Numbered from the stretch's first letter, positions 33,600 to 45,079 are shown. The stretch: DNA of 64,000 bases from Elgaria multicarinata webbii (GCF_023053635.1 NC_086175.1:126622240-126686239); one strand, 5' to 3'. Made by a program: numbers and translations. The notes: generated from the sequence alone by a model not told the origin.

Positions 33600-34725
33600 T
33601 GATAAGATGGAAGCTCTGTGGATTGGTGGTTCCCGAGTCTGGGAATTGGGTGAGCAACCTGTTCTGGATGGAGTTGCACTCCCTCTGAAGGAGCAGGTGC
33701 ATACCTTGGGAATACTCTTAGACCCATTATTGTCACTGGAGGCCCAGGTGGACTCTGTGGCACGGAGTACTTGGGGCCAGCTTCGGCTGATCCACCAGCT
33801 ATGGCCTTTCCTGGACAGGGATAATCTAGACACAGTAGTGCACTTAGTCATAACTTCCTGATTAGACTACTGCAATGCACTCTACGTGGGGCTGCCCTTG
33901 AAGACAACTCGGAAGTTGCAGCTAGTGCAAAATGTAGCAGCTAGACTGCTGACTGGAACATCTCATAGAGACCATATAACACCAGTCTTAAAGGAATTGC
34001 ACTGGCAATATGTTTCTGGTCAGAATTCAAGGCATTGGTAATGGCGTTTAAAGCCCTAAACGGTTTGGGACCTTGATACTTGAGGGAGCACCTCTCCCTA
34101 TATCTGCTTGCCTGAGACTTAAGATCTATTGGAGGAGCCCTTCTCTGAGCCCCAACACAAGAGATGGTGGGATGTGGGGGAGGGCTTTCTCTGTTGTGGC
34201 ACCCCGGCTGTGGAATGCCCTCCCCCTGGAGGCCCGACTGGTGCCGCCACTGGCTTCATTTCGGCACCAGGTTAAGACATGGTGGAAGCTGGTTCTCAGG
34301 CAGCCGGCTCAGGTTGACTCAGACTTCCATCCTCCCGAGGTCGGTAAAATGAGTACCCAGCTAGCTGGGGGAAAGGTAATCATGGCCGAGGAAGGCAACG
34401 GCAAACCACCCCGCTATAAGGCCTGCCAAGAAAACGTCAGTGAAAGCTGGCGTCCCTCCAAGAGTCAGTAATGACTCAGTGCTTGCACAAGAGGTTCCTT
34501 TCCTTTCCTTTGATGGCTAAATCCACCAGCCTGCACACTGTCTTGTTTTAATTGGCTTTTACTGTTTTAAAATTTCATATTGGTTTTAACATATTAATGG
34601 TTTAATTTGTTTTTAGCTGTGTATATTTATTGTATCATATCATTTGTGTGATTTTACCTGAACACTGCCCTGAGATCCTTGTGATTTAGGGTGGGATACA
34701 AACGTTATAATAAATAGTAAATAAG
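33600..34725 (+). mobile_element. L2-type LINE 3' half, interrupted by a SINE
   Basis: Frames give LPLKEQVHTLGILLDPLLSL, LITS(stop)LDYCNALYVGLPL, QLVQNVAARLLTG and SVVAPRLWNALPLEARLV, the same C-terminal order as the 19.3 kb copy but with several frame breaks. The 3' UTR resumes after the SINE at about 34510 and ends near TGGGATACAAACG. Confidence 0.88.
34285..34510 (+). mobile_element. SINE nested in the L2 copy
   Basis: GGTTGACTCAGACTTCCATC, CCTCCCGAGGTCGGTAAAAT, GGCAACGGCAAACCACCCCG and GTCAGTAATGACTCAGTGC form a SINE body common in reptile genomes, ending in a TTCCTTTCC-rich tail. Confidence 0.7.
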
Positions 34726-34817
34726 ACACCCTCAACAGCCGCTTCCCTCCATGAATCTACCTTCTCACTTCCATTGTCACCAGCTGCTATTGCTTGTCAT
34801 CCTGTTTCTCATGTTCA

Positions 34818-35083
34818 TAGAATCATAGAATAGCAGAGTTGGAAGGGGCCTACAAGGCCATCGAGTCCAACCCCCTGCTCAATGCAGGAATCCACCCTAA
34901 AGCATCCCCGACAGATGGTTGTCCAGCTGCCTCTTGAAGGCCTCGAGTGTGGGAGAGCCCACAACCTCCCTAGGTAACTGGTTCCATTGTCGTACTGCTC
35001 TAACAGTCAGGAAGTTTTTCCTGATGTCCAGCCGGAATCTGGCTTCCTTTAACTTGAGCCCGTTATTCTGCGTCTTGCACTCT
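34818..35083 (-). mobile_element. CR1 LINE 3' end, subfamily A
   Basis: Well-preserved reverse copy from TAGAATCATAGAATAGCAG through CCTCCCTAGGTAACTGG to AACTTGAGCCCGTTATTC. The frame on the minus strand is open for the LDIRKNFLTVRAVRQWNQLP segment, so it is comparatively young. Confidence 0.93.
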
Positions 35084-35467
35084 GGGCGTGCAAAACACTT
35101 GCCAGGCAAAGGGCCAGGGAGCAAGTAGGTGTCTACTTATTACCTCTGTTGTCTGGGTCAGAAAGAGGGGCAGCCGAATGAGTAGGGTGAAGAGGAAGAG
35201 CAACTCCAGGGGGTTCTTGGCAGTGGGCCCCTGGTGCGGTGTGGGGTCATAGCAGGCGCTCATCCATGCCTCTCCTTGACACTGGCCTTGTGTCTAGGAT
35301 CTCAGGCAGAGAGGGATGATTCTCATAATCTACCAGGCCATGTAACAGAAGATGCCAGGTATTGAATTTCAGGCCTTCAACACACACCCCTTTTCTGCAG
35401 TGTGGTCCCAATCCTGATTCTCCCTCTCCTGTGGTTGCAGTTTGCAAACAAAAATAAACCGGAAGCG
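35084..35467. other. Intronic sequence, no feature recognised
   Basis: Nothing assigned. Confidence 0.4.
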
Positions 35468-35475
35468 ATTAAAGA

Positions 35476-35795
35476 TAGGGTGACCCTATGAAAAGGAGGA
35501 CAGGGCTCCTGTATTTTTAACAGTTGCATAGAAATGGGAATTTCAGCAGGTGTCATTTGTATATATGGAGAACCTGCTGAAATTCCCTCTTCATCACAAC
35601 AGTTAAAGATGCAGGAGCTATACTAGAGTGACCAGATGCAAAAGATGGCAGGGCACCTGCAGCTTTAACTGTTGTGATGAAGAGGGAATTTCACCAGGTT
35701 CTCCATATATACAAATGACACCTGCTGAAATTCCCTTTTCAATACCACTGTTAAAGATACAGGAGTCCTGTCCTCCTTTTCATATGGTCACCCTA
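35476..35795. mobile_element. hAT MITE (TAGGGTGACC family), complete with target duplication
   Basis: 320 bp, bounded by TAGGGTGACC and GGTCACCCTA, with perfect 8-bp duplications ATTAAAGA at 35468-35475 and 35796-35803. The internal halves mirror each other, so the whole element can fold back. It contains no open transposase. Confidence 0.93.
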
Positions 35796-35817
35796 ATTAA
35801 AGAGAGACATGGACCCC

Positions 35818-35945
35818 GTTCAGACAACACACTAAACCATGCTGCCTAACCACAAAATGGTTAATGGAATGCATTAGGGTTCATGCATTCCGTTAACCAT
35901 TTTGTGGTTCAGCAGCACGGTTTAGCGTGTTGTCTGAACAGGGCC
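35818..35945. mobile_element. Foldback MITE (GTTCAGACAACAC family)
   Basis: CCCGTTCAGACAACACACTA at the left faces GCGTGTTGTCTGAACAGGG at the right. Inner arms AACCACAAAATGGTTAA and TTAACCATTTTGTGGTT are also complementary. Confidence 0.85.
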
Positions 35946-36090
35946 GTGATAGCTGTCTTCAAAAATCTAAAGGGTTGTCACATAAAACATGGAGAGGACT
36001 GGGTCTTTGGCACAACTAGAAACTAGAAGTGGAAATTGTGAGGAAGCAGATTCTGGCTAAACATTAGGCGTAACATACTAATGGTAAGAG

Positions 36091-36299
36091 CAGTGCTGGC
36101 TGGTGGCTCCATTGTTGGTGGGGTGCTGAATCGGTTCTGGGTTTCAGTCAGAACCAGCCAGAACTCTAAAGGAGCTGTCCAAGGGGCTCAACCCATTTTG
36201 GGGATAGGATTCAGCACCTTGGATAACTCCTTTAGAGCCTGACTGAAACCCGGAGTGGATTTACTGTCCCACCGACATTGGAGCCACCACCCACCACTG
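36091..36299. mobile_element. hAT MITE (CAGTGGAGGC family)
   Basis: CAGTGCTGGCTGGTGGCTCC to GGAGCCACCACCCACCACTG with mirrored inner words (TTTCAGTCAGAACC, CTAAAGGAGCTG and TCCTTTAGAG, GACTGAAACCC). Flanks no longer match. Confidence 0.82.
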
Positions 36300-36826
36300 C
36301 TGAAATGCATATACACATTCAGGGTATCATCCACTTTGTCTCTTACTCCCCAGTCAGTATGCCAAGTGAGCCAACAGTCTGAATCATACTGTTGGCTCAC
36401 TACGGTTACAGTGTGTTGTGGTTACAGGAAGGTATTTCCTTGTCTTCTTTATGTTGTTTTCTCTCATGTTAGGCCCAGGAGTTTCTGGTCTTGAAACATG
36501 ATACCGCTGTGTGGTTTTTCAAGGCCAGGGCCTGGTCTACAGCCAACCAATTGAGTTACGGAGAACTTTTAGGTAGGCAAAACGGAAAAGATCCACAACC
36601 TTACCGAGGGAGAGCAAAATTGATTACAAATGCAAATATGTTTAAATCCTAAGAATAGCTGCATTTGTAGCCAGCTGTGCCCTATAAATAGCTGAAGAAG
36701 AGCTACTTATCCATTCTCCCCAGTGAAGGGGAAGAATATGCAAAACCCCCAACACCAGTTAAAAATGTGGATCTGATATAGAGTCACCAACTGACCAGAG
36801 GGGGGAAAAAGCCCTCCCCTTCTTAT
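36300..36826. other. Intronic sequence, no feature recognised
   Basis: Nothing assigned. Confidence 0.4.
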
Positions 36827-37007
36827 GCCTAATCTACACCAAGCAGGATATTACACTATGAAAGCGGTATATGGCATGTGTCAATGGGCCCCAACAGTGG
36901 TCAGTGCACTTCAATACCACTATAAAGCAGTAGTGTGGCTCCTGCCTTTTATATATCGCTTTCATACCACTTTCATAGTGCAATATCCTGCTTGGTGTAG
37001 ACAAGGC
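36827..37007. mobile_element. Foldback MITE (TCTACACC family)
   Basis: About 181 bp. The arm CTACACCAAGCAGGATATT at the left faces AATATCCTGCTTGGTGTAG at the right, continuing through CACTATGAAAGCGGTAT / ATACCACTTTCATAGTG. Confidence 0.88.
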
Positions 37008-37166
37008 CTTAAAGGTTGAAAAAGGTTACTTTAAACTAAAATATGGTATGGTTACTATTTTGGCCCCTCCCTTTCCCCGTTCAGCCCTGCCCACCACTGG
37101 AGCTTCTCCGAAATGGACTTCGGCCCACGGGCTGAAAGACCTTCAGCTCTTCAGCTCCAAACATAG

Positions 37167-37639
37167 GCTGAGTTTGGATGACACTTGAGGCAACCACGGG
37201 GGCGGGAGAGAATAGGCAGATCACCATGTGTTATGTTGTTGGTGCTCTTACACAATATGTTGTCCTGTGGCTGAAAGTTCCATTGTCCTTCCAGGCAGCT
37301 GGTGCTCCTCACTCAGTCCTCCCAGCCCTATCCCATCATGCATTGCAAGTTCTGCCGTCTGTACAGGAGCGGCCAGGGCGCTTTCGGGCGCTCCTGCCGG
37401 AGAACTCTATGGTCGATGGAAATAACGCACGGTACACGCAACGGAGCCTGCCACATGGCATTTTAATCAACGGGTCTCTGGATAAGCAACGGAACAGCCT
37501 GTTGCTTTTCTCCGTGGATTAAATGGAAAAAATAGCATACCGTGAGTTGTATGTCCTCCCCCACAACATGATAAGCAACACAGCAGACGATTGACTCCCC
37601 CCCCCCACCGTTGCTTATCGTGTTGTCTGAACCCAGCCA
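37167..37639. mobile_element. Foldback MITE (GTTCAGACAACAC family), long form
   Basis: Diverged ends GAGTTTGGATGACACTTGAG and GATAAGC..., with right end TATCGTGTTGTCTGAACCC. Inner repeats include GGATAAGCAACGG and CCGTTGCTTATC. No credible protein. Confidence 0.65.
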
Positions 37640-37796
37640 TAGTTACCTGCTCATTGCTGCAGATCAACCTGCTGTGAAAGAGACAATGACTGGGGTGGAT
37701 ACAAAAGTGAGCGAACTTATACATCCTGGGTAAATTCATTTGAATTGATCCAAGGATAATTCATTCATTCATTAACATTAAATGTTGAAGAGCTAG

Positions 37797-37797
<1 letters not shown>

Positions 37798-37831
<34 letters not shown>
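37798..37831. repeat. (TG)n microsatellite
   Basis: About 16 TG units. Confidence 0.95.
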
Positions 37832-38256
37832 GTTGCTTTTAATCGTTTGCTAATATTATTTTAAGATTGGAGTGCAGCACATTAATGAAGCCAGAGACGG
37901 CCATAATAATCCTGGCAACTTTCCCAAATATTTCCTTTGTTAGGGAAATTGCCCATGGTGCCTAGTTGGACACTTCTCTGGAAGGTTAGTGCTATTTTCG
38001 TAAAAGGGCATGGCTTTATCCCTCCACCTCACTTTGTAGCTAAGGAAGATGGTATAATTAGAGTTGGCTCCAGGTTTTCGTTGCCCGTGTTCAAGGCACC
38101 ATCATGGGCCCGCTCCCTCAGTGAGTAAACCTTCTCACTGCCATGTTCACCAGCTGCTGTTGCTTCTTACTCTCTTTCTCATCAGTCCTACCACCCTCTT
38201 ACAAAGAGCCAGTGAGTAACTAGGCAGGGGGATCTATATCTCTTCTCACCATCAGT

Positions 38257-38571
38257 TAGGGTAACCATAAGGAAAGGAGGACAAGGCTCCTGTATCTTTA
38301 GCAATTGTATTGAGAAGGGAATTTCAGCAGGTGTCATTTGTAGACATGCAGCCCTCTTCATCACAACAGTTAAAGCTGCAGGAGCCCTGCCCTCTTTTGT
38401 AGGGTGACCAAATACAAAAGGGGGAAGGGCTCCTGCAGCTTTACCTATTGTGATGAAGAGGGAATTTCACCAGGGGCTGCATGCCTACAAAGGACACCTG
38501 CTGAAATTCCCTTCTCAATACAATTGCTAAAGATACAGGAGCCCTGTCCTCATTTCCATATGGTCACCCTA
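38257..38571. mobile_element. hAT MITE (TAGGGTGACC family)
   Basis: About 315 bp, TAGGGTAACC to GGTCACCCTA. Flanks CCATCAGT (38249-38256) and CCATTAAT (38572-38579) match at 6 of 8 positions. Confidence 0.88.
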
Positions 38572-39180
38572 CCATTAATGCGATTTGGGCCAGAACAAGA
38601 GGCAGGTGAGCAAGCAGTTTGCAATGATGAAGAGGAAGAGAAGCTGCAGAAGGTTCTTGTCTGTGGGCCCCTGCTAAGATGTGGGCCCTCGGGAGGTGAC
38701 CAGGGCCCTGCATGTAATCTACTGTAGGTCTCTGTGCAAGAAACAAACATGCAGAGTTTAGTTTTTGAGTAAGAGAAAGACATCTGAGTTAGGATATCTG
38801 CAAGCATGTCTAGGTGCTGGCTGTCTCCCTGATTAGGGAGCAGTGGACTGCAGTTGCCTGTTGGAGTATTTAATCTGTGCCTCCACCAGTGGAGAGTGCA
38901 GAACATGCATTATAATAGGTAGAATGGATAAGAATGCATTGCATCTTGTAGGTGTGACTATATATGTGGTGTAAGATGACCTTGAGTCAAGTGCTGCCGG
39001 AAACAGCATGTAGCTTCACTTAGCAGGGCTACCTCCATCTGGGTTTGACAGGTATCAGTGGTTACATTGAGAAAAGTAAGAATGGTGGTATGACCATGTC
39101 CAAAGCTAAGGATGAGGTCATTGGCGTCATAAAAGTTTGAAAAGGCCAGGGTTTGATCAGTTAGAGAGAGACACTGGCTC
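38572..39180. other. Intronic sequence, no feature recognised
   Basis: Nothing assigned. Confidence 0.4.
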
Positions 39181-39397
39181 CATTCAGAAGACACCTTAAA
39201 CCATGGCTTTAACCATGGTGGTTAAGCCAGAAAGCTAGGCTGTGTTCCGAAGACACCATAAACCATGGTGGTTAAGCCATAAAGCCTTATTCACTGTGGT
39301 TAAATCCATGGTTTAAGGTGTCTTCTGAATGCAGCCTGGCTTTCTGGCTTAACCATCATGGTTAAATCCATGGTTTAAGGTGTCTTCTGAACAGGGC
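39181..39397. mobile_element. Foldback MITE with TTCAGAAGACACC ends, internally repeated
   Basis: TTCAGAAGACACCTTAAACC at the left and GGTTTAAGGTGTCTTCTGAA at the right. Two further half copies inside repeat the ACCATGGTGGTTAAGCC arm, so the element looks like a dimer. Confidence 0.8.
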
Positions 39398-39419
39398 GAG
39401 AGAGAGAGAGAGAGAGAGA
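39398..39419. repeat. (GA)n microsatellite
   Basis: About 11 GA units. Confidence 0.9.
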
Positions 39420-39900
39420 TCTTGGGAGAACGAGAAACCCACCATATGTGCTTAGGCTGGCTTCGTTCACCATGCCCTCCATTTAGATAAATATGAACCT
39501 TCAATATTGACTGTTAGATTAAGAAGAATTTAGGTTTTACTATGTCATCAATATTCTTGTTGCTACCTTCATTGTACTTTTAGCAATTATAACTTATGTG
39601 TATTTAGGAATGTTTGTGATCTGCCTCATCTTAGCTAAAGCTTTTTATTCCCTTAGGCTGTTTGACAATAAAAATGCATTCTTTGATACCATATTTGTGT
39701 TGACTGACTTGAGAGAAGTTTCAGGGACCACTACCCATATGCTTTCATTCTTGAAGCCCAAAACACTTGGTAAAGATGTGCAGATCTATCTCTGGGTGGG
39801 GTCTGTCCTTTAATGCCGTTGCATCCTCTCTTGATCTGGTGCTCAGATACACCTGTTCAAGCTTGGGAAAGAAGCTAGTCGGACAGAACGAGAAACAGTT
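39420..39900. other. Intronic sequence, no feature recognised
   Basis: AT-rich, low-repeat. Confidence 0.4.
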
Positions 39901-39906
39901 ACTCAT

Positions 39907-40080
39907 CTCAGCTGGTGGCTCCGATGTCAGAAGAGCTGTGAATCTGCTCTGGGTTTCAGTTGGAACCAGTCAGAACTCTAAAAGAGCTAGCCAAGGTGTG
40001 AAGCTATCTCTTAGAGTTCTAACTGAAACCCAGAGCAGGTTCACCACCCCACTGATATCGGAGCCACCAGCCTTCATTGG
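39907..40080. mobile_element. hAT MITE (CAGTGGAGGC family)
   Basis: CAGCTGGTGGCTCCGATGTC to GATATCGGAGCCACCAGCC with mirrored TTTCAGTTGGAACC / CTAACTGAAACCC. Ends are worn. Confidence 0.8.
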
Positions 40081-40640
40081 CCTCCACCTATGCTCTAGAT
40101 GTAAATTGGTAAATAAGCACAAATATTATAGAGCACCAGTAAGCCTCCAGTGACCTTCCGAAGGAAGCCAGACACCCTGGAACATCTCAGCACTCAGAGA
40201 AATGGGGCAAGCAGAACATCATTTATTTGGTCATGTTGTGGACAAGCAGTCAAACCGTTTGAATAAAAATAACATTGATGTCAATAAACAATGGTGGACG
40301 TTTTTGTGGAATCACAATAGGGCCTCTAGGAGTTTCGTTGGTGAGCTGAAGGAGGACGGGAGGTTTTCGTTTAAACCCATCAAAGCGAAATTGTCTTTCA
40401 GGGGCCAAACAGCAGATTAGATCATGGCTTTGGATCCTGGGCCCAATTTCAAGCGTCATCTCCAGATGGCAAAACAACATTCCAAGGCAGCTGCAATGAG
40501 AAGTCAGAGGCGACGGGGAGAGGGGGACACAGGCTTCAGTTGTTTACCTCAGAAAATTCCTACTGACATACAGTATATGCAATATTTGTACCTTTAAGGT
40601 CGCGGCTTTAGTTTAGTTCCCCAACACTGCAGATATGTTG
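40081..40640. other. Intronic sequence, no feature recognised
   Basis: Nothing assigned. Confidence 0.4.
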
Positions 40641-40651
40641 GCCTACAACTC

Positions 40652-41355
40652 TAGGGTGACCATAAGGAAAAGGGGACAGGGCTCCTGTATTTTTAACAGT
40701 TGTATAGAAAAGGGAATTTCAGCAGGTGTTACTTATCATCAACTTTATTATGGTCACCGACCAGACTTTACACATACAGAAGAGTAATTTGAGAAGTATG
40801 AAGCATAATCAATTCCGGAGAGACCTTATTTTCATAGCATTCAAAAACAATTTTGCAAAAGCCTCGATTGTGTCTCTGTCCTCTGTGGCCCTGAAGCAAC
40901 GAAGAAGTGCATTAATTTCTAATCTGGTGTCAAGCAACAATTTCTAATCTCTATGTAAAAGGAGCAACAGAGTAGAACATGGATAACCGATTCAATATCA
41001 TTGCTTCCACATGGGCATGAGCGATCAGGAAAACTGATTTTCTGAAACCTCCCCTGTAACAGAGCAGATAGCAGGACATTAAATCTTGCCAGAGTTAATG
41101 CATGCCGATATTTAGGGATGTTAAGTATTGAAAAATATTTTGCTTCTGCCATTCCGTAACTCGGGTTAATGCCTAAGAACAGAGGAGAGCAAGTTCTATC
41201 ACTGCAGGGTGTCATTTGTATGCATGCAGCACCTGGTGAAATTCCCTCTTCATCACAACAGTTAAAGCTGCAGGAGCTATACTAGAATGACCAGATACAA
41301 AAGAGGGCAGGGCTCCTACAGCTTTGACTGTCCTCTTTTGCATATGGTCACCCTA
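40652..41355. mobile_element. hAT MITE (TAGGGTGACC family) with a LINE inserted in it
   Basis: Outer ends TAGGGTGACC and GGTCACCCTA carry perfect 8-bp target duplications TACAACTC (40644-40651 and 41356-41363), proving one element across the 470-bp interruption. Confidence 0.9.
40732..41207 (-). mobile_element. Non-LTR retrotransposon 3' coding end, clade unsure
   Basis: A 98-codon minus-strand frame (41215-40919) contains a CPCG-x8-H-V-L-L-x-C zinc-knuckle-like motif (SCPCGSNDIESVIHVLLCC), as found at the C-terminus of several LINE clades. It sits between two copies of the local GCAGG(G)TGT, which look like its target duplication. I cannot name the clade. Confidence 0.6.
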
Positions 41356-41480
41356 TACAACTCCCATAATACCAAGCCAACATGGGAAAGTTGATTTATG
41401 AGATTAGCTTTAGGGTTACTGCACAGCCAGTGTTTTATTGGGCTAGTCAGTAAAGTAATATTCTGTGTCAGGTGACCAGC

Positions 41481-41800
41481 ATTTATTTATTTATTACATT
41501 TATTACCACCCAACAGCCAAAGCTCTCTGGAAGGTTTGCAACAATTAAAACCACAAAATACAACCTAAGGCACATTATTTAAAATTTTAAAGTTTAAAAC
41601 TACAGTATAAACTAAAAATAAAAACCAAAATAAAACCTAGCAGCAATGCAGAGATTTAAAATACAATAACAGATTTAAAACAACAGATCTAAAAGGGTGA
41701 AGTGTCTGGGAGAATAAAAAAGTTCTTCACGTGGTGGTAGAAAGAGCGCAAGGTAGGTGCCAGGTGGGCCTTTCATAACCACAGCCGAGAAAGCCCAATT
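41481..41800 (-). mobile_element. L2-type LINE 3' end, diverged
   Basis: TTATTACATTTATTACCACC, AACAGCCAAAGCTCTCTGG and the UTR block TAAAAAAGTTCTTCACGTGG, then GTGCCAGGTGGGCCT; coding portion broken. Confidence 0.82.
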
Positions 41801-42144
41801 TGGGTCTAAAATCTCCAGGAAAATCCAGATTAACCCATCAGATTCTTTTCCGGCCCTGTCTCAGATCCACACAGTCCTATCCAGAAGGGAATCTACAATT
41901 ATCGTTTTAGAACGTTTCTCACCGGTTTGACGTGTGCATTTCATGGTATTTCGCCACATGATATATACTTTTTGACGTATTTTTCTTCCCTTTTCTTGGT
42001 TTTATTTTTCGAACTTCTCAGGAAAAAGTCGAGGTTTTTTGTATGTTGTGCCCGAATTCTTCGTATTAAATGTGTTTCCAGTAGTACTGGGGCATGTTTA
42101 TTTAATTTCTGTGCCTAAACCGCCAGCAGCCGTTAATCTTTTCT

Positions 42145-42200
42145 AGCCTCACGAAAGTGAAACTGGAAGTGGCCACTTCCAGTTTCACTTTTGCGAGGCT
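42145..42200. repeat. 56-bp near-perfect inverted repeat without spacer
   Basis: Arms 42145-42172 and 42173-42200 are complementary at 26 of 28 positions, centred on AAGTGGCCACTT. Probably the core or end of a decayed foldback transposon covering parts of 41.88-42.42 kb. Confidence 0.8.
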
Positions 42201-43070
42201 TGGCTTGGTGTGTTGTTTGTAGGGGGCGGATGTCTTCTAACCTAAAGGTAAGAGAAGAGGAAGTGGGAGGGGAAATGGCAAATAGAAGAAGTGGATTACT
42301 TTCCTAAGTGTGCCAAAAAAGAATACTTTCCCACTGAAAGAGAAAACGTAAGTAAACGTTTTAAAAACACCTACGTTTAAAAATGTTTTTAAAAGAAATG
42401 TTTACATACTGTAAAAAAATGTTTCATATACAAGTGTAGATGTCTCCCTGGGATCCTATCTTGATCTATTGGATCCTTTGAGGCTCTGCCCTTGATTTTG
42501 CCCAGGTATCGTGCCTTGGGTGTCCATTTACACATAACCAAGAGAGAGCAAATCTGGAAGTATTGACTATAAACAGGATATAAACCATAGTAAGGAGGGT
42601 GGTAACCTGGTGGCCTATGCCTTTATTTTATTTTTTATAATTAGAGAAGGATTTTAATTAGACATTCCTTAGGCACTTCTTCGGGATTCATTTGCATTGC
42701 TCTCCTTTTGCATCTGGAAGGCTATATATCTGGGGAGTGTATGTCAATACAGCTGACTGATACGAACGCAATAAAGAAAATGAAAGTTGCAAAAATGCAA
42801 GTTCTTTTACCCTAAGCTTCAGCTAAACTTCTTTAAGCTGCTTCTTTCTGCTCCTTCCTTATGCTCTGGTCGTCTCTAGCTCTCTCTCTCTAGGTGGCTC
42901 TCTCCTTTTATTCCCTCTTTCCCTAAAACTGGAATTACTGTTTTAGTCTTGAAGAAATGAAACTTAACTGGAGAAAGGAAACTACACCTCTGAGGGATAC
43001 CCCCTCCCAACAGAAAAACCCCAGGCATGATTTTATTACCTTGCCTCCGTAGGCCTCAAACCTTCACAGC
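42201..43070. other. Intronic sequence, no feature recognised
   Basis: Nothing assigned. Confidence 0.4.
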
Positions 43071-43074
43071 TGGT

Positions 43075-43075
43075 T

Positions 43076-43106
<31 letters not shown>

Positions 43107-43610
43107 TATACCACCCCATAGCCGAAGCTCTCTGGACGGTTTACAAAAGCTAAAAACAGTAAACATTAAAAAGTATACAAAATTAAAAAATCATAAGAAA
43201 AATAAAAACAACAGTATCCATTTAAAAACAACAGTTCTGGGGTCTGTTAAAAAACAAATTTAGTGTTGTTAAATGCCTGGGAGAAGAGAAAAGTCTTGAC
43301 CTGGCACCTGAAAGAGAACAGTGTTGGTGCCAGGCGAGCCTCATCGGGGAGATCATTCCACAGTCGAGGGGTCACCACCGAGAAGGCCCTCTCCCTTGTT
43401 GCCATCTTCCGAGCTTCCCTCGGAGTAGGCACTCGGAGGAGGACCTTAGATGTTGAGCACAGTGTACGGGTAGGTTCATGTCGGGAGAGGCGTTCCATCA
43501 GGTATTGTGGTCCCAAGCCATGTAGGGCTTTATAGGTTAAAACCAGCACCTTGAATTGGGCTCGGAAATGTATAGGCAGCCAGTGCAAGTGAGCCAGAAT
43601 CGGTTTCCTT
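43075..43610 (-). mobile_element. L2-type LINE, 3' coding end and UTR
   Basis: Starts with a TTTA run and ACCCCATAGCCGAAGCTC. On the minus strand an open frame reads HWLPIHFRAQFKVLVLTYKA, LHGLGPQYLMERL, ERAFSVVTPRLWNDLPDEAR and FRCQVKTFLFSQ. 5' truncated and well preserved. Confidence 0.93.
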
Positions 43611-44240
43611 CTGTAAGGCAGAATGTTGAACTGGATGATCTCTGAGATGGTGCAGGTCTATGAAATGCCACGAAGGGCACAGAGATAAGGAAAGATGGCA
43701 CTGCTAATGCAAGTCATGCCCATTAAATGTGCCTTGATGTCTCCAACATCACTCCTTATCTATCAAATAGATGAGCTCCTAAAATAGCCGTATCAATATG
43801 GCAGGCTTCATTGTATCGATTCGTTTCCAAAGTGGCTTTTGGCATGGAACCGCTCGCTCACCTCTCTAGTTTGCAATGTTGCACTCAAATCCTGGCCTGT
43901 TAAAAGTCTGTGGGATATAAGTCACCAGAAAGAAATCTGAAAATGGGATCTAAATGTATGAATTAAAAACGTGAATGGTGGGTTCAGTTTAGGGTTGCAA
44001 CATTTGATGGGGAAAATACAGTGAGGTCGGTAGGATGGAAACAGAGCCTGGAGGAATCCAGTGGGTTTGAGGGACAGTTGGATCATTGCAATTTGCAAAG
44101 GTAAACTGCAATTAGCACAAAACTTATGGGAGCTGGCTGTTGGGAGCATTGGACTCCCATACTGGGGGAAAATAAATGTACTGGTTTCCAGTTAGTTTCC
44201 AAGCCCTACCCAAAGTATCAGTTATGACTTCATAGCACGA
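43611..44240. other. Intronic sequence, no feature recognised
   Basis: Nothing assigned. Confidence 0.4.
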
Positions 44241-44665
44241 TCCTTTGCAAGTTTACTCAGAAGTATGTTCTACTAAAGAAATGTGAGTGGCTACCAGGAG
44301 GAGGGACTTTTCTGCTGTAGCACCCTGGCTGTGGAATGAGCTCCCTAGAGAGGTTCGCTTGGCACCTGCATGGCCTCTTTCCGGCATCAGGTTATTTTCC
44401 CAGGCATTTCAGCATTTTAGCAGTCTAGTCTTTTAGCTCTGCTGCTTTAAATTTGTAAAACCTCTGCATTGCTGCTCGTATTTATTCTGGTTGTACTTTT
44501 TATTCTGGTTGTACTTGACCATATTTTATATGTCAAGATGTACTTTATGGTTTTAATCACCCTGAGAGCTTCGGCTATATGGTGGTATAGAAATAAAATG
44601 AAATAAATAAATAAATACTGTGTTCAATGGAGCTCACTCCTAGGAAAGTGAATATAGGATTGCAG
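44241..44665. mobile_element. 'GCAATCCTA' short repeat split by an L2 insertion
   Basis: The left half (GCACGATCCTTTGC, TTTACTCAGAAGTATG) ends at 44280 and the right half (TGTTCAATGGAGCTCACTC, ATATAGGATTGCAGCC) resumes at 44620. The L2 at 44283-44617 inserted into the short repeat. Confidence 0.65.
44283..44617 (+). mobile_element. L2-type LINE 3' end
   Basis: GGACTTTTCTGCTGTAGCAC, CTGGCTGTGGAATGAGCTCC and the UTR terminus GAGAGCTTCGGCTATATGG then GGTATAGAAATAAA. Confidence 0.85.
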
Positions 44666-44736
44666 CCTTGAAGACCTAAATGGTTTGGAGCCAAGGTATC
44701 TACTAAGAAGAAACCCCCAGTGAATTAGGGACACTG

Positions 44737-44885
44737 GAAACTGCTTTATCCTAAGACAGACCCTTGGTCCATCTAGCCCAATTCAGGGAAAATTCTTTCT
44801 TCCCTCTACCTGGAGCTGCCAGGAATCAAACCTGGGACCTTATGCATGCAAACCAGGAGCCCTACCACTGAACTGCAGTCCTTCT
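44737..44885 (-). mobile_element. tRNA-derived SINE, reverse copy
   Basis: GGAAACTGCTTTATCCTAAG, AGACCCTTGGTCCATCTAGC, then CAGGAATCAAACCTGGGACC (a B box on the minus strand) and CTACCACTGAACTGC near the A box. Confidence 0.7.
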
Positions 44886-45079
44886 AAAGGACCTCATGCC
44901 CCTGTATGAACTTACTTGGATGTTAAGATATTGTGGAGAGACCTTCTTGCATGTCCCACCTATCTGAAGAGTTGGTGGGAATACAGGACGGAGCCTCTTT
45001 GGTGACCGCTCCTTGGCTGTGTGATATCTTCCTGAGATAGGGTCAGCTTTACTCCCTTATTGATGGCTATATAGATTGT

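Noticed and set aside
37178-37522. A 114-codon open frame inside a foldback element
   Set aside because: It lies across inverted arms of a MITE and has no similarity to a transposase or host protein that I can recognise.
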